From Fodinibius salinus (GTDB taxonomy: Bacteria > Bacteroidota > Rhodothermia > Balneolales > Balneolaceae), in assembly GCF_008124865.1 (NCBI RefSeq), contig NZ_VNHY01000002.1:682001-746000 (forward strand): DNA of 64,000 bases, in the 5' to 3' direction. The stretch's first letter is position 1. Each line of letters begins with the position of its first letter. Position numbers and translations under genes: made by a program. Under the pieces are notes generated by a model that saw only the letters and a program-made list of their open reading frames with translations, searched no databases and was not told the origin of the DNA. Shown here one piece after another: positions 9,067-17,253 of the stretch.

Positions 9067-9741
9067 ATGAAATTTACTGATGAACTTTGGCAAGAAATTG
9101 AATCTATTTACGATCGTATTTTAAAACTCCCTTTTATTAAAGAGCTTACTGATGGCACTTTGCCGGAAGAGGTCTTCACCTTTTATCTGAAACAGGACAC
9201 CTTATATCTTTCTGATTATTCTCGGGCACTTTCGATGGCTGGTATTCGATCCGACAGTAATGAGCAGGCTCGACAGTTTCTTGAATTTGCTACTAATGCT
9301 ATTGATGTGGAGCGGGAACTGCACGGCGAGTTTTATGAGAGGCTAGATGCCGGTAACCCACTACAAAAGTCCCCATCTTGTTTTGCTTATACTAACTTTT
9401 TGCTTGCTACTGCAACGATGAAAGATAATGCCGTTGCTATTGCAGCACTCCTCCCCTGTTTTTGGATATATCGTGAGGTAGGGCTCCATATTTATGAAAA
9501 TGCCGCTCCCGATAATCCCTATCAGGATTGGATTGATACCTATGCGGGAGAAGAGTTTAATGAGGGCGTTGAAAAGGCTATCACAATAACAAACCGCGTT
9601 GCGGAAGAAGAGCCCAAACATCGTCGCCAGCAGATGCTGCATGCTTTTGTGCGTTCTTCGCAGATGGAGTGGAAATTTTGGGACAGTGCTTATGAGATGG
9701 AGCAGTGGCCCCACGAACCGAAAAGTGCCGTGCCGGCATAG
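9067..9741 (+). CDS. tenA: Aminopyrimidine aminohydrolase TenA (cysteine type)
   Basis: 224-residue TenA/thiaminase II. It hydrolyses aminomethyl-HMP, a thiamine breakdown product, to HMP. Active-site residues can be aligned with the Bacillus enzyme: Asp44 in KQDTLYL, Tyr51, catalytic Cys131 in AALLPCFWIYREVG and Glu in MEWKFWD near residue 206. The presence of the cysteine puts it in the TenA_C rather than TenA_E group. A ribosome-binding site AAAAGGA precedes the ATG. Next to a YkoE-type transporter gene, whose known ligand in Bacillus is a hydroxymethylpyrimidine, supporting a pyrimidine salvage role. Confidence 0.95.
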   Translation: MKFTDELWQEIESIYDRILKLPFIKELTDGTLPEEVFTFYLKQDTLYLSDYSRALSMAGIRSDSNEQARQFLEFATNAIDVERELHGEFYERLDAGNPLQKSPSCFAYTNFLLATATMKDNAVAIAALLPCFWIYREVGLHIYENAAPDNPYQDWIDTYAGEEFNEGVEKAITITNRVAEEEPKHRRQQMLHAFVRSSQMEWKFWDSAYEMEQWPHEPKSAVPA

Positions 9742-9753
9742 GTGCATAAAACG

Positions 9754-10335
9754 ATGAAGAATCGATATCAACTTAAACTTTCAGACATCTTAGTTACCAC
9801 AGTTGTAGCCCTTGTTTTTGGGGTGATCTATAAGTTGTGGGGACCTTTATACTACGCCATAAAGCCGCTCGGTATGCATCTTGAGCAATTGATCTATGGG
9901 ATGTGGTTTATTGCAGCAACGGTGGCTTTCCTGCTTATTAGAAAACCCGGCGTGGGACTATTGGCAGAGATTGCAGCAGCTTCGGGCGAATTTTTTATGG
10001 GATCCGAGTGGGGCTTGGCCGTCTTGCTGTCAGGAGTGGCCCAGGGACTGGCCGCAGAGCTCGTGTTTGCTGCGGTAGGCTATCGGAAGTATTCTGTTAG
10101 TGTAGCTGTGGCAGCGGCGGCGGCAGCAACAGTTGGGTCTCTCTTGTTGGATTCACTGCAGGGTTATATCGGTGACCTTGCCTTGTGGAATCTCTCCCTG
10201 TTGATTCTGTTTCGGTTATCGGGTGCCGTCATTATTGCCGGCTGGATGGGCCACTGGTTGGTTTCGGCTCTGGAAGATGCTGGTGTAGCTGATCTGGTTC
10301 GTCCGGTGGGCACTGCAACGGTAGACTCCAATTAG
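9754..10335 (+). CDS. ykoE: ECF transporter S component, YkoE-like (HMP uptake)
   Basis: Integral membrane substrate-binding (S) subunit of an energy-coupling-factor transporter; about 193 residues with five to six hydrophobic segments. MKNRYQLKLSDILVTTVVAL, VFGVIYKLWGPLYYAI and AAASGEFFMGSEWGLAVLL match the YkoE family. I prefer the ATG at 9754; a GTG at 9742 immediately after the tenA stop would add four residues. Followed directly by the fused ATPase and the EcfT gene, completing the transporter. The substrate is inferred from homology and from the riboswitch-controlled thiamine context. Confidence 0.88.
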   Translation: MKNRYQLKLSDILVTTVVALVFGVIYKLWGPLYYAIKPLGMHLEQLIYGMWFIAATVAFLLIRKPGVGLLAEIAAASGEFFMGSEWGLAVLLSGVAQGLAAELVFAAVGYRKYSVSVAVAAAAAATVGSLLLDSLQGYIGDLALWNLSLLILFRLSGAVIIAGWMGHWLVSALEDAGVADLVRPVGTATVDSN

Positions 10336-10338
10336 TAT

Positions 10339-11844
10339 ATGAAAGCACCTGCATCACATAGCGATACGGAATATTTAGCGGCGCGAATAAAGGATCTGAG
10401 GTTTCGGTTTTCGAGCAGAAATACGTTGCTGTTTGATGGCTTGTCACTAAATATTCTTAAGGGACAAAAAGTGCTGTTGCTGGGACCCTCAGGTTCGGGG
10501 AAGTCTACTTTATTGAAGGTGATAACAGGGCTTATTCCCGAAGCTATTGAAGAACCTATTGAATGGGAAGAGCGAAAAACCCTGGAGTCGTGGGGCTATG
10601 TTTTTCAAGATCCCGATTCGCAGTTTTGTATGCCGTATGTGGATGAGGAGATCGCTTTTGTGTTGGAGAATATGGGCGTGCCACGCGCTGATATGTCGAG
10701 TGATATCGAGTACTATCTACAGCAGGTTGGCTTGGGGTTTACAGATGCGCACCAGCCTATTTCATCATTATCACAGGGACAGAAACAGCGACTGGCATTG
10801 GCTTCGGCACTGGCTCTAAAGCCGGATACGCTAGTGTTGGATGAGCCTACCGCCTTGCTGGATCCTGAAGGAACCTCGGAAATTTGGCAGCATGTACGTA
10901 CATTGGGTCGTGATAAGACATTGTTGATAGTCGAACACAAAATTGAAGAGATTGTCGAATTTGTAGATCGGGTATTGGTACTGAATCAAGAAGGGAGATT
11001 GGTAGTTGATGGTTCTCCGGAGGAGGTACAACAGAATCATCGCTCCTTACTAGATAGGTACGGTATCTGGCATTCAGAAAGCTGGAATGTTCACGATCAG
11101 GAATGTGAAATAGGTGTAGAGCCCAATACCAATTTTTTAGATAAGTCTGAACCTCCATTGCTCGGTATTGAACATCTTAAAGGGTTTTATGATGAGAAGG
11201 CTTGCATTACCATGCCTGAGGTTAAGGTCCAGGAGGGAGAATGGATTACTATTACCGGTCCCAACGGTGCGGGCAAGAGCTCGCTGTTGATGGCACTAAT
11301 GAAACTAATTACCACAGAAGGAGCAGTAAGCCTGCAGGGGCAACTGATTAGTGATACCGCAGAAGTGGCATCTGAGATTGGTTTTATTTTTCAGAATCCG
11401 GAGCTTCAGTTTGTTGCTCAAAGTGTTTATGAAGAGGTGGCTTTTACGTTACAGAAAGAGCAGCTGCCAGATCAACAAATAGACAGTAAAGTAGAACAGG
11501 TTTTAAAACGGTTTGGCTTAAAAGAATTAGCTGATGAAAATCCCTATCGGTTATCTACCGGCCAACAACGTCGTCTTAGTGTAGCATCCGCACTGGTTGC
11601 AGATCGCAAATTGTTGTTGTTGGATGAGCCTACATTTGGGCAGGATGCGGGCAATACCTTTGCCATTCTTGAGGAACTGGAGAGGTATCGGGCCCAGGGT
11701 ACATCCCTGTTAATGGTTACGCATGACCCGCAAATTGTACGACGATACGCCACACGTGTTTGGGAGGTTGAAGGTGGTAAGCTACAGGCTGATCACATGG
11801 GAGACCGTTTTCAAGTAAAAGAGGGGACGAGCCATGTTGTATAA
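10339..11844 (+). CDS. ykoD: ECF transporter duplicated ATPase, YkoD-like
   Basis: 501-residue protein with two ABC ATPase domains in one chain, matching YkoD. Domain 1: Walker A GPSGSGKST at residues 49-57, signature LSQGQKQRLALA, Walker B LVLDEPTALLDPEG, then the H-loop IVEHK. Domain 2 (from about residue 270): Walker A GPNGAGKSS, signature LSTGQQRRLSVA, Walker B LLLDEPTFGQD, switch VTHD. Both nucleotide sites look complete. Powers vitamin precursor uptake together with the flanking YkoE and YkoC. Its last 11 bp overlap the start of the EcfT gene, indicating coupled translation. Confidence 0.94.
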   Translation: MKAPASHSDTEYLAARIKDLRFRFSSRNTLLFDGLSLNILKGQKVLLLGPSGSGKSTLLKVITGLIPEAIEEPIEWEERKTLESWGYVFQDPDSQFCMPYVDEEIAFVLENMGVPRADMSSDIEYYLQQVGLGFTDAHQPISSLSQGQKQRLALASALALKPDTLVLDEPTALLDPEGTSEIWQHVRTLGRDKTLLIVEHKIEEIVEFVDRVLVLNQEGRLVVDGSPEEVQQNHRSLLDRYGIWHSESWNVHDQECEIGVEPNTNFLDKSEPPLLGIEHLKGFYDEKACITMPEVKVQEGEWITITGPNGAGKSSLLMALMKLITTEGAVSLQGQLISDTAEVASEIGFIFQNPELQFVAQSVYEEVAFTLQKEQLPDQQIDSKVEQVLKRFGLKELADENPYRLSTGQQRRLSVASALVADRKLLLLDEPTFGQDAGNTFAILEELERYRAQGTSLLMVTHDPQIVRRYATRVWEVEGGKLQADHMGDRFQVKEGTSHVV

Positions 11845-12634
11845 AGAAGAATATTCGTCGTGGATTTCTCGTATTAATCCATCACTAAAACTGGTGCTTA
11901 TGATGGGGGGTATTTTTGCAGTACTCTTTATTCATAATATTAATGTTATGATACCACTGGTAGCAGGATTGGTCGGAATGCTACTGTTGGGATCGGGACA
12001 GCCCCAAAGCAGGGTGCTACTGTTTACGTTACCTTTTCTGTTTGTTTTTCTTTCAACAGGAGCTTCGATGATTCTTTTCGGAAAGGGAGATACGGTATGG
12101 TGGCAATGGGGGCCGGCGGTGGTAAGCCGGGAAAGCTTTTATAGAGGGGTTCATATTGGACTTCGTGCCCTCAGCTTCGGATTAATTGGACTGCTTTTTG
12201 CCCTTACCACCCGACCGGTATTACTGTTCTATTCAATGATGCAGCAATTGAGGCTGCCTCCGCGTTATGCGTATGGTTTTATGGCATCATTGCGTTTGCT
12301 CCCTCTTATTTTTGAAGAGTTTAAGACATTACAAAAAGCGTATAAGGTGAGAGGTGTTACGTCAAACAGAGGATTGAATGGGTGGTGGCAGAAAATACGG
12401 CGATATGCTATTCCTCTGTTGGCCCAGAGTATAAGAAGAGCACAGCGTATTGCTGTTGCTATGGAAGCACGTCGTTTTAATAGCAGTGTACAACGAACAT
12501 ATTACTATCAACCCGGTTTTTCGTCCGCAGATGGACTCATGGTCATTTGTTGGGTTGGTATTTTCGTGGGGGCATGGACCGTAGGCGTACAATGGCCGTT
12601 ATTTGAAATAACAGATGTGCGTTTTAACAGCTAA
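11834..12634 (+). CDS. ykoC: ECF transporter T component, YkoC-like
   Basis: 266-residue EcfT transmembrane coupling protein. Several hydrophobic helices come first, followed by the long cytoplasmic coupling helices that dock on the ATPase. These include LRLPPRYAYGFMASLRLLPL and the conserved Ala-Arg-x motif AMEARRF near residue 210. The start ATG overlaps the end of the ATPase gene. Together with YkoE and YkoD it makes a dedicated (group I) ECF transporter, not a shared module. Confidence 0.92.
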   Translation: MLYKEEYSSWISRINPSLKLVLMMGGIFAVLFIHNINVMIPLVAGLVGMLLLGSGQPQSRVLLFTLPFLFVFLSTGASMILFGKGDTVWWQWGPAVVSRESFYRGVHIGLRALSFGLIGLLFALTTRPVLLFYSMMQQLRLPPRYAYGFMASLRLLPLIFEEFKTLQKAYKVRGVTSNRGLNGWWQKIRRYAIPLLAQSIRRAQRIAVAMEARRFNSSVQRTYYYQPGFSSADGLMVICWVGIFVGAWTVGVQWPLFEITDVRFNS

Positions 12635-12645
12635 TAAAAGTAATT

Positions 12646-13773
12646 ATGAGTAATAAGACAGAACATATAGCAATTATTGGTGGCGGTATTATCGGTCTGG
12701 GTATCGGCTGGCAGCTGGTACGTCGCGGTGCAAATGTTACAATTTTTGAAAAAGGCAAAATAGGAAAAGAGGCCAGCTGGGTGGCAGGTGGTATGTTAGC
12801 ACCCTATGCCGAGGCGGGGTTTGAAGAGATCAAGCTTATGCGCTTTGGTGAGCAGAGCTTGAACATGTATCCCCGTTTGTTGGATGAGCTTTCTGAGGAT
12901 ACAGATAATGTGCCCGTTCTCGATACCTGCGGTACCCTCATGACCGGTATCGATCGCGATGATACAGAGAAGCTAAAACGTTTGTACGAATTTAGAAAAG
13001 AGTTAGAACTGGATGTAGAACTCTTTACCGGCACAGAAGCCCGGGAGCGCGAGCCGCTGTTGTCACCCAATGTGGTGTCGGGACTGTGGCTGCCTGATGA
13101 TGCCCAGATTGATAACAGAAAGTTGTTAAAGGCGATGGAAAACGCTTTTGAAAAGCTGGGCGGTACTGTCAGAGAGCATACAAAAGTTGAGGAAGTTGAA
13201 ATTAAAAGAGAGACCGCGATGAACGTTATTGCGGAAGAGGAGGAACACGCTGTTGATCAGGTTGTTGTTGCGGCAGGTTGTTGGTCACAACAACTAGCTG
13301 GCATACCTGGTCAGCAGTTACCTCCCATAAGGCCCGAAAAAGGACAAATTTTAACGCTTGAACAAACGGATGATTGCCCGCTCAAAGGAATTATTCGCTC
13401 CCCACGGATGTACCTGGTACCTAAAGAAGATGGTACTATTCGTCTTGGGGCAACAGCCGAAGAGAAAGGGTTTGATAAACGGCCCACTGCCGGCGCGCAG
13501 AAAGAATTGCTGGAACATGGTTGGGAAATGGTTCCGGCTATTTATGAGCTGCCATTGGTAGAAACGGTTGCAGGTCTGCGACCCGCCGGCAAAGATCACC
13601 GACCTATAATAGGAGAAAGTGATATATCGGGATTATATTATGCAACGGGACACTACCGCCATGGAATTATGTTAATGCCGCTAACCGTTTATGCCTTGGT
13701 TAATGAAATATTAGATGAAGAAGTATCGGATTGGCTTGCTCCTTTCCGTCCACAACGATTTAATGCAAATTAG
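12646..13773 (+). CDS. thiO: Glycine oxidase ThiO
   Basis: 375-residue FAD-dependent oxidase making iminoglycine (dehydroglycine) for thiazole synthesis. The N-terminal FAD site is IIGGGIIGLGIGWQLVRRGA (residues about 8-27) with the family's AGGMLAPYAEA following. The C-terminal ATGHYRHGIMLMPLT is the usual closing FAD motif. The use of ThiO rather than the radical-SAM enzyme ThiH signals an aerobic thiazole pathway. It is followed closely by thiS and thiG. Confidence 0.95.
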   Translation: MSNKTEHIAIIGGGIIGLGIGWQLVRRGANVTIFEKGKIGKEASWVAGGMLAPYAEAGFEEIKLMRFGEQSLNMYPRLLDELSEDTDNVPVLDTCGTLMTGIDRDDTEKLKRLYEFRKELELDVELFTGTEAREREPLLSPNVVSGLWLPDDAQIDNRKLLKAMENAFEKLGGTVREHTKVEEVEIKRETAMNVIAEEEEHAVDQVVVAAGCWSQQLAGIPGQQLPPIRPEKGQILTLEQTDDCPLKGIIRSPRMYLVPKEDGTIRLGATAEEKGFDKRPTAGAQKELLEHGWEMVPAIYELPLVETVAGLRPAGKDHRPIIGESDISGLYYATGHYRHGIMLMPLTVYALVNEILDEEVSDWLAPFRPQRFNAN

Positions 13774-13786
13774 TGAAGATATAGTG

Positions 13787-13990
13787 ATGGAATTAACAGT
13801 AAATGGAGAACAGGAAAAGACGGAAGCAGAGACATTACAAAAATTACTTCAGTCTTTTGATATTGAACATAGCGAAAAAGGGGTTGCCGTTGCTGTAAAC
13901 AGCACGGTCATTGCACGAGAGCAATGGCAGGACTGCCAGCTAAACGACGGCGATAAGGTTGAAATAATCCGGGCTACCCAAGGCGGATAA
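13787..13990 (+). CDS. thiS: Sulfur carrier protein ThiS
   Basis: 67-residue ubiquitin-fold sulfur carrier ending in the essential Gly-Gly (ATQGG), which is adenylated and thiocarboxylated to donate sulfur to ThiG. The true start is ATG 13787 (MELTVNGEQE). The frame stays open upstream into the end of thiO, but that extension is not ThiS-like. VNSTVIARE and LNDGDKVEII are typical. No ThiF (adenylating enzyme) is encoded nearby, so activation must depend on a gene elsewhere. Confidence 0.94.
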   Translation: MELTVNGEQEKTEAETLQKLLQSFDIEHSEKGVAVAVNSTVIAREQWQDCQLNDGDKVEIIRATQGG

Positions 13991-14011
13991 ATATAAAAGG
14001 AGCAGATTTTT

Positions 14012-14800
14012 ATGAGTTCATTACAAATTGCTGACCGAGAATTTGATTCTCGATTAATTGTAGGCAGTGGTCGATTTCCCGATCCGGAAACGATGCGCGA
14101 GGCTTTGCGGGCCAGCGGTACCGAAATGGTGACTGTGGCTCTACGCCGTGCCAATCTAAATACGGATGAGGGCGAAAATGTTCTTAAGTATCTCCAGGAT
14201 GACGGCTACTTTTTGCTGCCCAACACGGCTGGATGTTATACCGCCGAAGAAGCTATTACCACGGCCAAACTTGGACGCGAAGCCCTGGGAACCAACTGGG
14301 TGAAGCTGGAAGTTATTGGGGATGACGAAACCCTGTTCCCCGATGTGCCGGAGCTTTTAAAAGCTGCCGAAAAGCTCATTCTTGAGGATTTCGTAGTCCT
14401 GCCTTACGCCAACGATGATCCTATTACCTGCCGTAAATTAGCAGATATGGGGTGTGCCGCCGTGATGCCCTTGGGTGCACCTATTGGTTCGGGGATGGGG
14501 ATCCGAAATCCTTATAACCTGCGCATCATAAAAGACTTGGTGGACGTGCCGGTTATTGTGGATGCAGGAGTAGGAACGGCTTCGGATGCGGCAATTGCTA
14601 TGGAGCTGGGAATGGATGCGGTTTTGATGAACTCCGCAATTTCTCAGGCGAAGCATCCGGTAAAGATGGCTGAAGCGATGAAGAAAAGTATAGAGGCCGG
14701 GCGTCTGGCGTTGGAGTCGGGACGTATGCCTAAGAGGTTGTATGCCAAAGCTTCGAGCCCGGAAGAAGGGCTAATTGAGGTGGATCGTGAAGAACAGTAG
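14012..14800 (+). CDS. thiG: Thiazole synthase ThiG
   Basis: 262-residue TIM-barrel enzyme combining DXP, iminoglycine and ThiS-thiocarboxylate into the thiazole phosphate. Evidence: [28 protein letters not shown], the catalytic lysine in [11 protein letters not shown] near residue 98, [33 protein letters not shown] and [15 protein letters not shown] good ribosome-binding site (AAAGGAG) lies 8 bp before the ATG. Its 3' end overlaps the start of tenI. Confidence 0.97.
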   Translation: MSSLQIADREFDSRLIVGSGRFPDPETMREALRASGTEMVTVALRRANLNTDEGENVLKYLQDDGYFLLPNTAGCYTAEEAITTAKLGREALGTNWVKLEVIGDDETLFPDVPELLKAAEKLILEDFVVLPYANDDPITCRKLADMGCAAVMPLGAPIGSGMGIRNPYNLRIIKDLVDVPVIVDAGVGTASDAAIAMELGMDAVLMNSAISQAKHPVKMAEAMKKSIEAGRLALESGRMPKRLYAKASSPEEGLIEVDREEQ

Positions 14801-15419
14801 TATCAATTTTCGTTATTATTTGATTACGAATCGCAAAGCTCCTGACAAACGATCGCTCTTGGAAACGGTGGAACGTGCTTGTAAAGCCGGAGTGCGGGCT
14901 GTTCAGTTGCGAGAAAAGGATATGACTGATAAATCGCTTGTTGCTTTAGGCAAGAAGATGAGAAGTATTACCAATGAATACAACACCAGGTTGTTTGTTA
15001 ATCGTCGCGCAGATATAGCACAGTTGCTGGACGCTGATGGTGTACACTGTCCTGAGAATGGGATTCCTCCCATGGCTATAAAAAGCAGTTGGCCGAAACT
15101 TACGGTAGGGATGAGTGTACATTCGAAGAAGGCGGCTAAGCGTGCAGAGAAAGAAGGAGCAGACTTTTTGCTTTTTGGGCCGGTGTACTACACGGCATCA
15201 AAGGCAAAATATGGTGATCCGCAAGGAATTAATAAGTTGAAGGAAGTTGCTGAACAGTTCTCAGTTCCGGTTTTTGCTGTGGGAGGGATAACTCCTGAAA
15301 AAGTTGACCCCTGTTTGCAGGCCGGTGCTTTCGGGGTAGCAGGAATTTCAGCAGTAATGAAAGCGGATAATGTGGTTCAACAAGTGAATAGTTTTAAAGA
15401 GCATCTCGGGCAGCTCTGA
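14787..15419 (+). CDS. tenI: TenI-like thiazole tautomerase (ThiE paralogue)
   Basis: Thiamine phosphate synthase-fold TIM barrel of about 210 residues. I choose GTG 14787, preceded by GAGGTGG; a TTG at 14775 is also open. It differs from the true ThiE at 15780: the family's NDR...VHLGQ.D is replaced by [20 protein letters not shown], and the phosphate/pyrophosphate loop is [18 protein letters not shown]. TenI proteins, which aromatise the ThiG product, show the same kind of substitutions and accompany thiO-thiS-thiG in Bacillus. TenI is therefore the better call, though a divergent ThiE cannot be excluded. Confidence 0.75.
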   Translation: MKNSSINFRYYLITNRKAPDKRSLLETVERACKAGVRAVQLREKDMTDKSLVALGKKMRSITNEYNTRLFVNRRADIAQLLDADGVHCPENGIPPMAIKSSWPKLTVGMSVHSKKAAKRAEKEGADFLLFGPVYYTASKAKYGDPQGINKLKEVAEQFSVPVFAVGGITPEKVDPCLQAGAFGVAGISAVMKADNVVQQVNSFKEHLGQL

Positions 15420-15779
15420 ATTGAATTTTGAATTGTACTAGTGGTATTACCAGTAAGAAAGTAAAGTCATTATCCCAGTGAATGTATCTATCTGCGTCAA
15501 CGATTTTGTTATTGGTTATCAGTTATTTGTTCATTGGAAGCTGGAGGTTGGGGGCGTTGGTTGTCCATAGCCCGCTAGCGGTCATCCGTCCACCGTCAGC
15601 GGTTTTACTTTGTAGCTTTGGTGCCCTGTGGTCACTTAACACTTAATCACTAAAATACTAAGGTCACCCACCCAGCCCAGAACTCCGAATATGGCAAACG
15701 CTCATTTACCTGACTACATACCGGGGACAACAAAATAACCACTTTACCAATTAACCAATAACTACACTAGGTACCAGAA
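15420..15779. other. 360-bp non-coding gap inside the thiamine cluster
   Basis: No convincing ORF. It contains short recombined 'words' such as GTTATTGGTTATCAGTTATT (15508-15527), AACACTTAATCACTAAAA and TTAACCAATAACTACAC. A perfect 10-bp inverted pair is GTTATTGGTT (15508-15517) and AACCAATAAC (15753-15762). Another motif is GTCCACCGTCAGCGGT. The region separates thiE from the otherwise tightly packed operon. It may be a decayed repetitive insertion; it could also house a promoter for thiE. Confidence 0.5.
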
Positions 15780-16406
15780 ATGAGAAAGAAGATGTTGCAA
15801 GGAATATACTTAATAACAGATGTGGAAGGGCAAGATCGCTATTCCCACGTTGAGTTGGCAGATGCTGCTTATCGGGCCGGAATACAGATGGTTCAGTATC
15901 GGGATAAGAGACGGTCAGACCGAAAAGTGCTGGCAGAGATTCGAGAGATTATGAATCTCAAAAGCAAAGGGTCGCAGCTGTTGGTCGTAAATGATCGGCC
16001 CGACCTTGCAAAGGTAGGCGGCGCGGATGGGGTACACCTGGGGCAGGATGACCTTCCTATTTCAGAAGTTAAACAGTTTTTGGGAGAGGAAGTTATAGTA
16101 GGCGGAACTTCGGCAAGTTTGGAAGAGGCCCGGCAAGTTGAAAGGGCAGGTGCAGATTATGTGGCATTGGGACACATTTTTGAGAGCTCCACAAAAGAGA
16201 AGCAGTATGCCCCGCGGGGATTGGATACCTTAAGGAGGGTGCGCCAAGAGGTCGAGGTTCCCCTGGTAGCTATAGGAGGAATAACGTTGAAAAATGCTCC
16301 GCAGGTGATTGATGCAGGTGCAGATATAATTGCAGTGAGCTCGGCGATATGCCGGGCAGAAAATCCAGAACAAGCAGCAGCTGAGTTAGTAGAGTCTTTT
16401 CAATAG
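15780..16406 (+). CDS. thiE: Thiamine phosphate synthase ThiE
   Basis: 208-residue TIM barrel that joins HMP diphosphate with thiazole phosphate to give thiamine monophosphate, the ThiL substrate. Canonical motifs are all present: QYRDKRRSDRK, VVNDRPDLA, GADGVHLGQDD near residue 80, VGGTSASLEEA, DYVALGHIFESSTKE and VAIGGITLKNA. These are the catalytic ThiE signature, in contrast with the TenI-like paralogue upstream. It is separated from tenI by a 360-bp non-coding gap and may be transcribed separately. Confidence 0.94.
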   Translation: MRKKMLQGIYLITDVEGQDRYSHVELADAAYRAGIQMVQYRDKRRSDRKVLAEIREIMNLKSKGSQLLVVNDRPDLAKVGGADGVHLGQDDLPISEVKQFLGEEVIVGGTSASLEEARQVERAGADYVALGHIFESSTKEKQYAPRGLDTLRRVRQEVEVPLVAIGGITLKNAPQVIDAGADIIAVSSAICRAENPEQAAAELVESFQ

Positions 16407-16467
16407 CAAGGGGCACGCCTTTTACCTATCTTTGACATGAAAATATTTGAGTAAAAAAGAGGTGTCT

Positions 16468-17019
16468 ATGGTTTACGAGTTTCTAAATAAAAAGCCCCAG
16501 TTTCCTGAGTCGTCTTTTGTAGCACCCAGTGCAGATGTAATTGGTGATGTCACTTTTGGGGAGGAGAGCAGCGCCTGGTTTAACGTTACTATTCGCGGCG
16601 ATGTTAACTGGATTGAAGTAGGAGATCGAACAAATGTGCAGGATAACAGTTGTATCCATGTAATGAATGAAACCGGGCCAACAAAGATTGGCGATGAGGT
16701 TACCATTGGTCATAATGCGATGATTCACGGTTGTACTATTCATGATCGAGCGCTTATTGGTATCCATGCTACTATTTTGGATGAAGTAGTGGTTGAATCG
16801 GATGTTATTGTAGCGGCAGGAAGCTTGGTGCCACCCGGCAAGCGATTGGAATCGGGATATATGTATATGGGCAGTCCGGTAGAAAAGACACGTAAACTTA
16901 CCGAAGAGGAGATTGCCTCTATTAAAGAGCATGCGGATAACTATGTAAAATATGCCCGCACTTATATGAAAAAAGATACCTACGAGGAGAATCCTTTTTA
17001 TGAAGATGATCGGAAGTAG
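16468..17019 (+). CDS. Gamma-carbonic anhydrase family protein
   Basis: 183-residue left-handed beta-helix (hexapeptide repeat) protein of the YrdA/PaaY/gamma-CA group. Zinc-ligand histidines occur in SCIHVMNE, VTIGHNAMIHGC and following turns, with GDVNWIEVGDRTNVQDN typical of the trimer. Start chosen at ATG 16468, preceded by AAGAGGTG; an upstream TTG at 16447 is less likely. Role may be CO2/bicarbonate interconversion or ferripyochelin-like acyl binding; activity cannot be predicted with certainty. Confidence 0.88.
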   Translation: MVYEFLNKKPQFPESSFVAPSADVIGDVTFGEESSAWFNVTIRGDVNWIEVGDRTNVQDNSCIHVMNETGPTKIGDEVTIGHNAMIHGCTIHDRALIGIHATILDEVVVESDVIVAAGSLVPPGKRLESGYMYMGSPVEKTRKLTEEEIASIKEHADNYVKYARTYMKKDTYEENPFYEDDRK

Positions 17020-17063
17020 ATACTGAACTTAAGTTAGAGAATAGAAACTCCTTTATTAAAGAG

Positions 17064-17190
17064 GGCTTTTACAAAAAACTATCTCCATCTTGTCATTCTG
17101 AACTTGTTTCAGAATCTCACATGCAGTGGTTGGCGTTTAAACCGAGATCCTGAACTAAATTCAGGATGACAAGCTAGGTTCTGCAAAGCC
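17064..17190. repeat. Interspersed inverted-repeat (REP/MITE-like) element
   Basis: Outer arms GGCTTT (17064-17069) and AAAGCC (17185-17190) enclose a core at 17091-17171. The left core arm is TGTCATTCTGAACTTGTTTC and continues AGAATCTC. The right arm is its complement, beginning GAGATCCTGAACTAAATTCA and ending GGATGACA. Each arm also folds on itself (TTCTGAA...TTCAGAA and TCCTGAA...TTCAGGA). No coding capacity. A degenerate copy is at 18444-18525 and weaker relics at 2699 and 28545. Confidence 0.7.
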
Positions 17191-17253
17191 TTCTATAACC
17201 AAAGTTGGTAATTGTCAAATTCGTAATTCTTAATCCTCAATTCGAAAAACAGC

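Noticed and set aside
9361-9771. 136-codon open frame on the minus strand
   Set aside because: Antisense to tenA, no family features.
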